Of a stretch of 64,000 nt of DNA, positions 12,097-24,064 are shown piece by piece. The notes under the pieces are model-generated. The model saw only the letters and a program-made list of their open reading frames with translations, did no database searches and had not been told where the DNA came from. This stretch comes from Pegoplata infirma. Lineage: Eukaryota; Arthropoda; Insecta; Diptera; Anthomyiidae. The stretch is from assembly GCA_963921195.1 (NCBI GenBank), contig OY992538.1, positions 235,531,462 through 235,595,461 on the forward strand. The letters are read 5' to 3'. Numbering within the stretch: position 1 is the stretch's first letter; every line of letters starts with the position of its first letter. A program made the position numbers and the translations under genes.

Positions 12097-13953
12097 TAGG
12101 GTGGCTCGTTTTTGGGCTTTTCTCTCTGATCAAATTCTAATACCCGCCAAAAGTGTCGGTCCCCTAAGGGTAACTCACATGCAAAATATCACTCCGATCG
12201 GAGTTTATCTTCTGTCTCCACTTTGAGCCTCAAAATTGGGGTTTTTGCAAAAAAGGACTATTTTTAAAAAAAAAAAAAAAATTTAAGTTAATAATTAAAA
12301 AAAAATATTTTTGTATAATATTTGATCGTAAATACTTAATTATGAAATTTAAAGATTTTACGGTATCATTAACCCGTTCAAACTTGATACCAAAAAAATG
12401 GCATGATTTTGGGGGCCTTCTTAAAACACCTTTTTTCAAAATTTGAAAATTTTATTAAAAAAAAAATGTAAATATACCATTTTTTCTTTCTGAATTCATT
12501 AAGAACACATTGGAAAAGAAAAATGTGAAATATGGCGGATATCCGTCGAGCCACTTTTCGGGAATCGCGGGGGGATGTTAGCGGATTTCAAGGAAATGTT
12601 GGTTTTATCAATAATTTGGATTAATAAAATCTTCTAAACTTCATTTTTGTGCAAATTAACGGTTTTTTGGTGTCGTGGCATTCTATTATATAACTTTAAG
12701 TCTGTCATAAAATCTTACAGATCTAGGACGTCTTAAACCCACATTGGCTGGGGGTCAAAAATGACCCCCGCGGAAAATTTGAAGTTTGGAGCTTAAATTT
12801 TGTGCTATAAACAAGTATAAAACGGCTTTTATGTTTTTTACCCCAACTATTATTTCGTATTAATATATTATCTTTAAAAAAATCGTTAACCCAACTTGGT
12901 AGGGGTCAAAAATGATCCATTCATTAAAAAGTATATATTTTTTCATATAAAATTAATTTGTGGCAATATATTAGATAACTTTATATCCGCCCTTAAATCT
13001 CTCATATTTAAGGTATATTTAACCCACATTGGCCAGGGGTCAAAAATGACCCCGACAAAAACTTTTAGGCATAGTGCTTGAATTTTTTTATATCAACAAA
13101 ATATATATTTTTTATTGAATGGGTCATTTTTGACCCCCTACCAAGAAGGGTTAACGATTTTTTTAATGATAATATAATAATACGAAATAATAGTTGGGGT
13201 AAAAAACACAAAAACCGTTTTGTACTTGTTTATAGCACAAAAATTTAGCTCTAAACTTCAAATTTTCCGCGGGGGTCATTTTTGACCCCCAGCCAATGTG
13301 GGTTTAAGACGTCCTAGATCTGTAAGATTTCATGACAGACTTAAAGTTATATAATAGAATGCCACGACACCAAAAAACCGTTTATTTGCACAAAAATGAA
13401 ATTTATATGATTTTATTAATCCAAATTATTGCTAAAACCAACATTTCCTTGAAATTCGCTAACTTCCCCCCGTGATTCCCGAAAAGTGGCTCGACGGATA
13501 TCCGCCATATTTCACATTTTTCTTCTCCAAGGTGTTCTTAATGAATTCAGAAAGAAAAAATGGTATATTTAAAATTTTTTTTAAATAAAATTTTCAAATT
13601 TTGAAAAAAAGTGTTTTGAGAACGCCCCCAAAATCATGCCATTTTTTTGGTATCAAGTTTGAACGGGTTAATGATACCGTAAAATCTTTAAATTTCATAT
13701 TTAAGTATTTACAATCAAATATTATACAAAAATATTTTTTTAATTATTTTAATAAAAAATCTTAAATTTTTTTTATTTTTTTTTTTAAAAAGTCCTTTTT
13801 TGCGAAAACCCTAATTTTGAGGCTCAAAGAGGAGACAGAAGATAAACTCCGATCGGAGTGATATTTTGCATGTGAGTTACCCTTAGGGGACCGACACTTT
13901 TGGTGGGTATTAGAATTTGATCCGAGAGAAAAGCCCAAAAACGAGCCATCCTA
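12097..13953. mobile_element. 1.86-kb foldback element (giant inverted repeat)
   Basis: Terminus 'TAGGGTGGCTCGTTTTTGGG' at 12097; its near-exact inverse ends at 13953 ('CGAGCCATCCTA'). Arms of roughly 800 bp pair throughout (for example 12724-12780 with 13257-13315) around a ~200-bp centre. Both outer ends are followed by 'gtgtataa' (12089-12096, 13954-13961), an 8-bp target duplication. TAGGG fits the (C/T)A(A/G)NG start typical of hAT ends; P-type elements also make 8-bp duplications. The interior carries five copies of the hairpin motif GGGGTCA-AAAA-TGACCCC (about 12752, 12901, 13035, 13120, 13273). No transposase. Confidence 0.8.
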
Positions 13954-13961
13954 GTGTATAA

Positions 13962-15781
13962 TCAACAAATTTAAATATTTTAAAATATTTAATGACCAAA
14001 AAAAAACTTATACTTTTTTAAATAAAGATTATGTAAATTTACATAGAACGTACGTTGTTTATTTATTTATCTATCATCAATCATATTTTACTATGATGGT
14101 TGTGTTTTACACAACATGTGCTGAGGTTGCATAAAAAAAATCTATAAAAACTGCAGTTTTTTTGCTGTTTGGCTTTTTGCCTTAAAAATATGCAAATATG
14201 CATAAAATAGTTTTTTGTATATAAACATAAATATTTAAAAAAAAATAAAATATAAAAAAATGGTTGCATAATAGTGAAGTTTTTTTGATATAATTTTTTT
14301 TGGCATATGAATATGAAATATGATATATTTATAGTGAAATATAACAAGATTTTGTGGAATAAACTGATGGAAAAGTCATCAAAAGTTTAAAGTTTATCAA
14401 TGGTAACATTTGTTTTAATTTGGAAATGCACTGACAAATTTATTTCTTAAAATTTGGTCATAGCAAATATACATATAAATTTAATTAATATTTGTTTGAT
14501 ATTTATTCCCTTTTGCCATTTTATTAAATATTTTTTTAGGAAAATTTACATTTTTTGTTATTTAATTAATAAATAAAATCTCTGCATATCAATTACCACC
14601 GAAAAATATGAATTAATTTCAAATTTTATCAGATAATTTAATTGAAAAAAGAAAACATGCTCTTGGGTTTTCTGTATATTCGATGTTGTCTTTAACCCTC
14701 CTAATCCCATACTTCTCCTTTATTTTGTATATTTTTAATTTGATTGCTTTTTTCATACCATCATTTAAAAAAACAAACCACAAAACGAGTGGAGAGTATT
14801 ATCCATCCTTCTTAAGGACAATTGTCATGGTACGAATAAGTCAGACGGTTTATGGTGTTTGTATAAAAAAATAAATGCATACTTTTAGGCTTAAAGAAAG
14901 AAAAAGTAAATTATATGATTTTTGTCATATTTAGAAATATTTTTAAAAATTTGGTATATCATTCGACGCAGTGGTATAATAAAACAATAATTTTTGGCTT
15001 TCCAAATTTTGCAAAAAGTCGTAAGATTTTTTAAGTAAAATATATGATTTTTTCTCTCCCTAAACATATGCTTTAAAAAAGCGGAGTTTTTTTTACAAAT
15101 AATTTCAAAAATCTTAATAATTTCAAAAATAATACAAAAATTTGTATCGTTATAATTGGTCTTTACCAAGTACTTTAGATTGTTTCAAATTTATTTCAAT
15201 ATTAAAATGATTATTTTTATTTTGCAAAAAAAAAGATGTAAAGCCAATGCTTTGCTTTGCAACATTTATAACCATATTTTTTATTACCCGCAAATGAGCA
15301 TTTAATTGTGTATTTGAATCTTTATAACCAACAAAATTATTTTAAGTCAAAATCATTTTAAGTCAATGGGAAACTTCTTAAAAGCTCATCAACAAACAAG
15401 ACGGAGATAAAACAAGGAAAATATTTACCAAAGACTAATAACTTTTCTGCCATTTTTTCTCGTAAATGTGGCTGTAAATAGCAACACAAATTTTTAACTC
15501 CTCAAATGTATTTGCTGTTAATATTTGTGATGCCCTACATTACTTTTTGCACTGTAATTATTTATTACTCATACGTTGCGATGTTCTTAGAACTTATATT
15601 TATCATTTTTTCCACCAGACATTTTCTAAAATATGACCAAGGTTTTTCAAATTTATCAAAAAAAAAAACTGCATTTGCATCAAAAATGCACTTTCTAAAA
15701 AATCGGTTCTATGTAGTGAATTGGTAAAAAGACGGATATCGTTTGAATCGAATGATCTTTGAATTGTGACAATAAGTTTAC
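13962..15781. other. AT-rich sequence, no feature recognised
   Basis: Only short AT-biased ORFs with no domain. No repeat structure or RNA gene recognised. Confidence 0.45.
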
Positions 15782-15967
15782 ATATCGAGAGGCGAGTATT
15801 CAAAACTTTCTATCTGCATAATTAATATTTTTAGGAGATCAAAAGGAACTGTTCTAACAGTTATTATTAATTTTTTTCTACAATATAATTCAGTGAACAC
15901 ATTTATATCGAAAACTCTTTTTCGAAAATATTGTAGATAGCAAGTTTTGAATATTCGCCCTCGATAT
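15782..15967. mobile_element. Hairpin MITE, ~36-bp TIRs
   Basis: Left arm 'atatcgagaggcgagtattc' and 'aaaactttctatctgca'; right arm 'tgtagatagcaagttttgaa' and 'tattcgccctcgatat'. The ~110-bp interior is AT-rich. Its right end touches the start of the ~120-bp satellite. Confidence 0.65.
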
Positions 15968-17180
15968 TTTTTATCACCTGAAATAATGGTCCTAGAAACT
16001 TAAAATTTAAAATGTGGTATACTTAAGCCAAAAAAAAGGCACTCTGGAAAGTATTTGTAAAATGGGTAAAAAATTGTACTTTGGTACTTTTCTATCTCCT
16101 AAACTAATCGTTTTAAAAACTTGAAATGTGATATTTAGAAACATCCAGCAGAAAATCCACTACGGTTGGATTTTTGGAAATTTCGATTTTAATGGAGTAA
16201 AAAGAGGTAAACATATTTGGTACTTTTTTTAAATTATAGTCCTTTTCTAGTGATATTCTGAAATTTGTAATGTAGGATCTTCCGGCCGCAAAAAAAAAAA
16301 ATTATTAATAAGCAAATTTAAAATGTGGGATCCTCAAGCCAAAAAAAAATTCTAAAAAGTAGCTTTTGGAAATTTAAATTTTAATGGAGTACTAAGTTGT
16401 ACTTTGATACTTTTTCGATTTCCTAAAATAATGGTTCTAGAAACTTGAAGTGTAAAATCATTTAGCAAAAAAGCCACACTGACAAAGATACTTTATGAAA
16501 ATTTCCGTTGCTAAGAGAGTAAAAAACTGTACTTTGGTACTTTTTCGATCTCCTAATATAATGTTCATAAAAACATAATTGATATTCCTCGGGCGAACAA
16601 AAAAATTTTTTTTTTGGAAGTTCCCTTGTGGTAAAAAGGCTGACAAACTGTACTTTAGTACATTTTCTATCTCCTGAGATATGGTTATAGAAACTAGAAT
16701 GTGAAATGTATGATTATCTAGCAAAAAAAAAAAAAAACATGCTGACAGCAGTACTTTATATAAAGTCTCAATAAGGGGATAAAAATCTGCTACATTTTCG
16801 ATCTTCTAAACCTGAGTTCTTAAAAACTTTATTAATTTTTCTCCGGATGAAAAACACTCTAAAAAAGTTCCTTTTGGAATTTTCGTTTCTAAGGCGGCAA
16901 AATGGGACACTTTTTTGTCTGCTTTTTGTCATTCAGGAAAAAAAAATGTGGACAAAAGTACTTTATAAAAATCTTCGGGTAAAAAGCGTAATTTGGTACT
17001 CTTTCGATCTCTAGAAATAATGGTACATATTTTAAATCTAGGAACATCCAGAAAAGAAACCGTCTGAAAAAGTTGAAATTTCGATTCCAAGTGGTAAAAA
17101 GGAAAAATTGGTACTTTTATGTAACTATTGAAAAGCTGGTACTTTTTTTTTAACTTTTAACTTTGGGAAAAAATAGTACT
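15968..17180 (+). repeat. Diverged ~120-bp satellite array
   Basis: About nine degenerate units. Each carries 'gtactttggtacttttt', then 'cgatctcctaaaataatgg', 'ttctagaaacttgaaatgt', an A-rich stretch and 'tttggaaatttcg(a/t)ttttaa'. The first landmark recurs near 16076, 16218, 16392, 16527, 16647, 16785, 16900, 16990 and 17105, giving uneven spacing of about 95-175 bp because of indels. Small ORFs across it are translations of the repeat. Confidence 0.75.
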
Positions 17181-17564
17181 TTTTATATCTATAAAGATAA
17201 AGACTCCGGAGTAAGTTTACTTCTTGGCATTTTGTACCGAAAGTAATAAAATCTACATGTAACAAAATGAAATGAAACTGGGAATGAAATGAAAAAGAAC
17301 AGGGAACGAAATAGAATGGATCAGGGAACACAATGGAATTATTTTTTGTTTCTCTTAAAATTTGTTCAAAAAAATTTTTCACTCAAATTTTTTCACTCAA
17401 TATATTTTTTTACTCAAACTTATTTATCCGCTAAAATTTTTTCGCCTATTATACATTCCACTCATTCTTGTTACCTAAAAAAATATGAATACATTTTATT
17501 CCTGTTTGTAAAGTTCAATTCTGAATTATTACAAAGAAAATAAGAGCGTTTTTAAAAAAATCCA

Positions 17565-17746
17565 TCAAAAATTGTAGAAGTTACATGCATTTGAACAAAA
17601 ATACATAAATTCAGTTTTATACAAAAACAGTTACAATTGTTTATTTTGGGGGTGACAAATGTGACAAATATACCCATTTTTGCAAAAAAAAAAAAACTGA
17701 ATTAATGCATTGTTGTGCAAATGCATGTAACTTCTACAATTTTTGA
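17565..17746. mobile_element. Hairpin MITE
   Basis: Left arm 'tcaaaaattgtagaagttac' then 'atgcattt'; right arm 'aaatgcatgtaacttctaca' then 'atttttga'. The inner parts also pair loosely ('aattcagtttt' with 'aaaactgaatt'). Loop contains 'gggggtgacaaatgtgac'. Non-coding. Confidence 0.65.
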
Positions 17747-17829
17747 AGTATTTTTCTTTGCAATAAATCAGACTTTAACTTTAAATACCGAAATAAAATT
17801 TAAAAAATGTTTAACTTGCCCAATTTTAC

Positions 17830-17975
17830 GAATATCAGGTAGGTTCACTATGTAGAATTTCCTTGTAAATAACAGAAAAACCCAACGATATAATTCAATT
17901 CTGATGGGGGAATCGAATTCAGAAGGTCAAAATAAATTAGGGATTAGTGGGTGTAGTTTCTGGGTCAGAACCACT
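17830..17975 (+). repeat. Dispersed repeat, partner of an inverted copy at 21735-21885
   Basis: Shares 'ggttcact', 'acccaacgata', 'tcgaattcagaaggt' and 'tttctgggtcagaa' with the inverse copy 4 kb away. The pair could be long terminal inverted repeats of one composite element or two independent insertions; no transposase lies between them. Confidence 0.5.
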
Positions 17976-17977
17976 TT

Positions 17978-18672
17978 TGATTAGTGATTAATTCTAAGAC
18001 ATTCTAGCGATGTCCGTCTATCTGTTGAAATGGCGATCACGTCCAAAATATTACACAGATATTTGGCATTGCATTTGGAGTTTGGCATTGTATTAATTAA
18101 AGCGATATCGGTTCATCGGTTAACAAATTTTTAACGTAAATGTAAGGACACCTCGAAAATTATGGTACATTCTACATAACCTAAAAATACAAAATGCTTT
18201 AATTTAACTGTTTGATGATATATTTAAACTGTTTTTTAGTTTTTTTTTTATTTCAAAATTAGTTTCATTTACCAAATTATTTACCCCAACATTTTTTTAT
18301 TTTCGAAACGTTATTCACCATTTTTTTCAGCGGATTTTTTTTTTTTTACAAAATTTTGTTAAAAAAAACTGTTTTTTGCAATAATATTTTTTACATTGTG
18401 GAGGGTATCCAATGTATGGATATTATCCATTGGTCAAGGCCGAATTTAACTTAATTTCTTTATTTCGCCAAAAAAAAATTTCCGCGCAAATTTTTTTTTA
18501 ATTATTTTTTTTTTATCAGTCAATTTTTTTAGCCAAAAAAATTTTTTTCATCAAATTTTTTTCAGCGGATTTTTTTTTTGTCAAATAAAGTTTATTGCAA
18601 CAACATTTTTTAAATTGTTAAGGGTATCCACACATTCGTCAAGGCCGACTTAAACTTTTTTACTTTTTTTAC
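17978..18672 (+). mobile_element. mini-me-like element, family 1, with duplicated 3' end
   Basis: Core 'gacattctagcgatgtccgt' then 'ctgttgaaatggcgatcacg'. Two successive 3' ends follow: 'gtggagggtatccaatg' with 'tcaaggccgaatttaac' near 18400-18450, and 'gttaagggtatccacacatt' with 'gtcaaggccgacttaaac' near 18617-18655. The preceding 'tttcagcggattttttttt' is also repeated, so the 3' portion is duplicated in tandem. The GTCY tract is reduced to about two units. Confidence 0.6.
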
Positions 18673-18679
18673 ATAATTT

Positions 18680-20368
18680 TGTTTTGTTCCGTATTTAATT
18701 CTGCTTTTGAATATTTACTTTATGGCCTGGGCTATTGAAATTTTCTTAAAATATCATCCCACAAATTGTTAACTTTCTATTTGAATTTTATTTTTTGTTT
18801 ATATTTATTACAATTTGAAGGTAATTTTATTTTTATAGTATTCCCAAAAAAAAAACATTTGAATTACTAATTTTCGTATATTTTTGTTCACTTTGCTGCC
18901 CATTTTCTTTTCATTGTCCTGCAGCTAAGAACAGGCCTGTGTTTTAGTATTTTTGATTAAATCTTGTTAAAATGTAATTAAATGGAAATTTTCTTTTGGA
19001 ATTCATTATAGATTCTGATTCGTATTAATTAATTCCAGTATTTCTATGGTAGTCAGTAAGTCTTTTTGAAGTTGAAATTTTTTTAAGGATAAAAGAAAAA
19101 CAATTAAATAATAATATTTAATATAAAATATGGTAATTAACTAAATTGATGACATGTCAGTTTCAAGTATTGTGAAATTGAATGTAAAAAATATTAAACG
19201 AAATTTAATCAAAGGCAATTTTGGGAATATTTTAAAGCAAACCTGGGAACTTTTCATTGTCAGTGTTTGAAATCAAAGGTCTCTCCAAAAATTTTATAAT
19301 CCAACGATATTAATTATAGTGCAATTGTTTACATTAACCATTTGATAATTAAATCTAAAATTGATTGGTTCTTTTAATTAATTAGTCCCATCTATTATTT
19401 GTACGATATATTAAAGAAATTTTACATTAAAGTTAATTCCTTTATACATATTATCCATCACATTTAGAAAAAGTAAATCTTTTGACATCTCAAAAAGGAA
19501 ATGATGATTACGACAAAAAATAATCTACCGTATGATTATTGCTGTTTTCCAAATTACGGAGGTTCAAAATTAAGTTTTAGATTGGATGGAAAAATTAATT
19601 TTGATGAATAAAAAAAATGTTTAATAAAAATTTAATAAAAATATTTTTAATGAAAACAAAATAAAAATTTGCCAAATCTTATTATTTTAATCCACGACGT
19701 ACTGACCGTAGGAAAAAATCGCCATTTTTGTAAATGTCAAATAGCGATATCTCAAATAAAATACAAAATTTTTGTAGCACGTTCCATTTTCGAGATATTC
19801 CGTATAGCGACTAATGTTGGTAAATTTTCAAAATTTTGAATCAGCAAATTCAACAGCAAAATATGTTTAGGTTTAATTTCTGATCCTAGTGAATAAAATG
19901 GCCTCCTGTTTCTAAATTTGCATTTCCCTAATAAAACGTTAAAACAAGAAAATATCCTTAGTAATACACATACAAAGTAGTAACATTTGTTCCCAGTACT
20001 TGTGTTTAAATTTAAAGTAAAATGTAAGCAACATTTTTGAATTGTATGTACTTTACTTCATTCTGTAAGAAAATAAGTATGCGTGAGTACATTTGTGTAT
20101 TTGTTTGTCTCCCCTATTAGAAACTCTTTTCTCTAGTTAAAACAAGTACTGGGTATTAAAGTTGTTACAACAACAATTGCAATAAAGAGCTGCTTATAAT
20201 GCACAAATATTCAAAGAAGACTACTAGTACTTTTTAGTATAAAAGACTATTGCTACTACACTACAGCATTAGAGGAGCATTTTTTCTCAACTTTTGATTT
20301 TTCCAAGTTTCCAGTCAATTTTGTATTCTCCTAGACCTAAAGCTTATGTGGTACAAATTTAAGGCCAA
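18680..20368. other. AT-rich sequence, no feature recognised
   Basis: No convincing ORF, RNA gene or repeat. A short 'gcgatatctc' tract near 19743 resembles others near 22012 and 50655. Confidence 0.4.
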
Positions 20369-21174
20369 CACTCAAAAAATTATGTCATTAACTGTTTGTA
20401 GTTTATTTTAAAATTTTTACGTTTAGTCGTTTTTAAAAGAAAAAACATTTGTTTGATGTTCAGTTGTTATTAATGACCATTTCTATTCTTTGTTTCAAAA
20501 ATAACACACTAAAAAATAAAGACTTTCATTAACATTTAATATTTAAAGTCATTTATTTTTGTTCTGTAAGTAAAAACTACTGATTATTCTTTAAATTTTT
20601 AATGATTTGTGTAAGTATTTTTTTTTTTTGAATTGTTGGTATTTTTTAATGAGATAACATTAGTTTTTACCTACACAAGTAGGTTTTTTTTTGTATTTCA
20701 AAAAATTATTTATAGAAATATAAAAACATGTTTGTATCAAGTGACTTTGGCACGATGGGTAGAGTGTCTGTCCAGAATGTAGATGATTGTGGGATCGATT
20801 CCCAAAATTTTATTAAAAAATTAAAAAAAAACATTTCAATAGAAAATTGTAAAAAATACATTAAAAAAACATTAAAAATTAATGATTTCGAAGGTTATTT
20901 TTTTGGAATTTGTTGGTAAAAATAACAGAACTATCATTAATTTTTAATGTTTTCGTAGGTTATTTTTTTCGAATTTGTTGGTAAAAAGAATAAAAAAAAC
21001 CGTAATTTTTTAATGTTTAATGTTATTTATTTTAGAAAATTTTTGTCAACAGTAAAAAATAAATGTTGATGTTTGTTAAAACAAATGAAAAATTACTGGA
21101 ATGGTTTTCAATTGTTTATTCACTGGTTTTAAATGTGTTTTTCAGTTGTTTTTGCCTACAAAATATTTTGAGTG
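20369..21174. mobile_element. CACTC-terminus MITE carrying a tRNA-like segment
   Basis: Left end 'CACTCAAAAAATTATGTCAT', right end 'CTACAAAATATTTTGAGTG'. Same terminal type as 28758-29334. Flanks are 'ccaa' and 'aatt', so the duplication is at most AA. The interior includes the tRNA-like segment at 20745-20805 and an imperfect direct repeat ('taatgatttcgaaggttatt' and 'taatgttttcgtaggttatt'). Confidence 0.55.
20745..20805 (+). other. tRNA-like sequence (pseudo-tRNA or SINE head)
   Basis: 'tgggtagagtg' resembles an RNA polymerase III A box. 'gggatcgattccc' resembles a B box and forms a TGGG/CCCA T-arm stem with a 7-nt loop. Between them 'tctgtccagaatgtaga' can form a 5-bp stem (two G-T pairs) with a 7-nt loop. 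No acceptor stem pairs, and a non-T precedes the presumed anticodon, so it is not a functional tRNA. It may be the head of a tRNA-derived SINE, because A-rich sequence follows. Confidence 0.4.
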
Positions 21175-21734
21175 AATTAGATTAAATTACGCCGTGGACT
21201 CGGGAGATCAAAGTTTTGGAATTTTGAAAATAAAAAATAAATAAATCGTGCGATGCATGATATTTATAAACTTTGATAAGCTAAACACGAACATCAAAAA
21301 AAAAATTAATATCGGTCGAACTTTTTTCGAGGTATCACTATTATAAATTTGGAAAAAAAATCGGTTTATTAAAAAAAAAATCTCTTAATTTTTTTCTCTT
21401 TACCCTTTGAAGTCAAATCCGATAATTTTAGCCTGTGGGGTCCTTCGAACAAAATTTTGGGTTTTTTTTTAATTTTTGGAAGATACCAAACTTTGATCAA
21501 AATGCTGTGAAAATTATCTGATTTGTCTCAAATTAAGTTTAAGTTAAAGTTTGTTTCGAGCTCTATGAGAGAGAGAGAAACAAACAAACAAAAAATTATT
21601 TTTGAACATGGAAAAAAACCACCAATTACTTTACTTGCACATTTAAATTAGAGACATCTCGAAAACCGTTCAACGGATTCTAGTTTTTTTTTTTTGATAT
21701 TCGTATCGCAGTCCACTGTGTAAATAACACAGTC

Positions 21735-21890
21735 CCCCTAAAAATAAAAAAGATTCTGACCCAGAAACCATACCCACTAATCGTTATGTATTTTAACCTT
21801 CTGAATTCGATTCCGTCATCAAAATTTAATTTTATCGTTGGGTTTTCCTGAAATTTACAAGGAAAGTCTTAAAGTGAACCTAAATTATTG
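21735..21890 (-). repeat. Inverted partner of the repeat at 17830-17975
   Basis: Reads 'ttctgacccagaaacc', 'accttctgaattcgattcc', 'cgttgggttttcctgaaatt', matching the 17830 copy in reverse complement with scattered substitutions. Confidence 0.5.
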
Positions 21891-21899
21891 CTTTGTAAT

Positions 21900-22060
21900 T
21901 TTGACTAACAAGGGAGTCTCCCTAGTGTCACCCGCAAAGAAATTTTAAGACTTTTTGTTTTAAATTTCTTGAACGTAGAAAAAATAGCGCCATTTTTTTG
22001 CAAATTTCTTAAAGCGATATCTCTAAAATCATTCGACCGATTTTGAACTTTTTTTGATAT
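21900..22060 (+). repeat. Terminus of the 'acaaggga' repeat family (partial)
   Basis: 'acaagggagtctccctagtg' followed by 'tcacccgc' recurs at 63889 and inverted at about 25982-26014. Only one end is seen here; the body then diverges into 'gcgatatctctaaaatcatt'. Confidence 0.4.
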
Positions 22061-22326
22061 TTGTGTTCAGGGCATCAAATTGATGTATCGGAAAACATAT
22101 TTTATTATATTTTTTTTTTTTAATTTTCAAAAATTCAAAACTTTAATCGCATGGTATAATTTAATCCGATTGGCCTCAAATTTGTACCATATTATTTTTA
22201 GGCTTAGGAGAATAAAACTTTGTCCGAAATTTCAAAATCGGAAGAAAAAATTTTTTGCCATACAAAAAAATGTCAGTCTACTGCTTTATAGTTACTGCTT
22301 TATGCAAAGAAAAGTAAGTGCATTTA

Positions 22327-23108
22327 TACACTGAAAGAATAATTTTTATTATACTTAATACACCGACAAAAATATTTAAAAAAATAACTTACAGTTACAA
22401 AATTTGTTAAATCAATTAAACGAATGATTGATTTCTGTCAATTAAACTAATGGTTGATTTTGATATATTTTTTAAAATAAATAAAAATTTGTCTTCTATA
22501 AATATTTATAACTGTTAACTAAAATAATTTACGAAATTTGTTGAATTAATTAAACTAATGATTGATTTCAAACGTATTACGAAAATTTCATGTTTTCTAA
22601 AAAATATGTAAAAGTTTTTATCTAATAAAAATTTTAAACTGTCAAAAATCTGTCAATGGAACATCAGCAGAAGGCGAAAAACACAAAAAAGTTAAATGTT
22701 GCTTATCAAGTTCTTGCAGTAAGCCCTTCAATTGAATCAATAAAATATTTAATTAAGTAAATATAATGTTTAATAAATCATCAAAACTATCTTAAAGATA
22801 TATTGTCTTCGAACGAAATGAATTTCAATATTTGTTGAATCAATTAAAATTTCCATATGTTTATTTTAATGTAGGTAATATTTAATTAAATCAATAAAAA
22901 AATTTAATGAATAAATTAAAAATTCTTATCAAAAATACAATCGGTTTTAGAGATTTTAATGACTGATTCTGTAACAGCTTCTTGGCATGAAAATATTTTG
23001 CTAGGGACCGACTACTCATCATAAATAATATACTGATTAAGGATAACTTTTCATAACTCATTACCCAAATTTGCCTTGAAAGTTAAACAACTTTTTTCTT
23101 TCAGTGTA
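22327..23108. mobile_element. 782-bp MITE, TACACTGAAAG termini, perfect 8-bp TSD
   Basis: Left end 'TACACTGAAAGAA', right end 'TTCTTTCAGTGTA'. Both sides carry 'tgcattta' (22319-22326 and 23109-23116), an exact 8-bp duplication. The interior repeats 'aatcaattaaactaatgatt' (near 22410, 22440, 22545) and is non-coding. The TACAC start does not fit the usual hAT end, so the superfamily is left open. A related terminus bounds 56951-58139. Confidence 0.75.
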
Positions 23109-23119
23109 TGCATTTATAT

Positions 23120-23712
23120 TTAACAACAGTATCAGTGAATACTTTTGTTCTACTGCATATAACAAAATAAAATATGACAGTTTCTATTATTGTTTAAATT
23201 AAAGTTGAAGTTTATTTTTCAATTACTTGGGGTTTTTTTAAATTATCTTATAAAGAAATTGTACTGCCTGAGGATGTATTTTGTTCTTTGAAACTAATTA
23301 GGAAAAACAAAAAAAAAAAAAACAGAACATGAGATTTAAAAAAAAGGAAAACACTGAACCCCTCCATTTTCTGACAGAGAAACAAACACACCATAAACTT
23401 AAATTATTTTTAAACCACATTAGAGGTATTCAGAGTCTTGCTGCCAGCTGTTAGAATTTCTCTACTAAAATCGACGCTATTTTATAATATTATTACAATT
23501 TTAGGTTTGAGTAAAATTTTGGGTGAGAAAACTAAGTGAAAACCATAAAAAAATTTAAAAGTGTATTTTTTCTACCATGTATACTACATTCACGTAAATT
23601 AAATAAAATTTCAGTGACGGTTACACGTTACTCAACAAAAAATGTTATTAATGAAAATTTTCATCAATTTAAAGTTTCAGTTTTCCTTCGTTTACCTACT
23701 GCTATTCCACAT
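23120..23712. other. AT-rich sequence, no feature recognised
   Basis: No gene or repeat recognised. The ORF at 23536-23781 runs into the hairpin that follows and is not credible. Confidence 0.4.
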
Positions 23713-23829
23713 TTACCCCCAGTTTCTGTAATACGAACGCCATTCGTTCGTGACGAATTTGTGTGTATTTTGTTATTGTAAAATTCGTCGCAGACGAATG
23801 GCGTTCGTATTACAGAAACTGGGGGTTAA
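23713..23829. repeat. Near-perfect palindrome (~48-bp arms)
   Basis: Left arm 'acccccagtttctgtaatac' then 'gaacgccattcgttcg'; right arm 'cgaatggcgttcgtattaca' then 'gaaactgggggt'. A ~20-bp T/G-rich loop ('gtgtgtattttgttattg') lies at the centre. Far more GC-rich than the surroundings. Likely a recent hairpin MITE. Confidence 0.7.
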
Positions 23830-24064
23830 TCAATGAACACTTTCATTCATTTCATGAAAAATTTCATAAAACATTTCCAACAAGTTCAACGAATATTTTC
23901 ATTGTTTTCTTAAAAGTTTTTGTTGAAATGAATTTTAAAGACATCAGTTTCATGGATCAAATGAAACCTTGAAACCTGTCTGCGGTTTAAAATTTTAATC
24001 CTTTTTTAAGCTTATAACAATTTTCATTACTTTCACGAACTTGTTTTTAGTGTTGAGTATACAA

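Noticed and set aside
12097..13953. Autonomous hAT or P element
   Set aside because: No ORF long enough for a transposase. Only the ends and duplication suggest the superfamily.
15968..17180. CRISPR array
   Set aside because: Unit spacing and divergence do not fit, there are no constant short repeats with unique spacers, and the genome is eukaryotic.
20745..20805. Functional tRNA gene
   Set aside because: No pairing acceptor stem and no T before the presumed anticodon. Kept only as a tRNA-like segment.
17830..21890. A 4-kb transposon bounded by the inverted pair at 17830 and 21735
   Set aside because: The interval contains unrelated elements and no transposase, and no target duplication was found. 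Two separate insertions are as likely.
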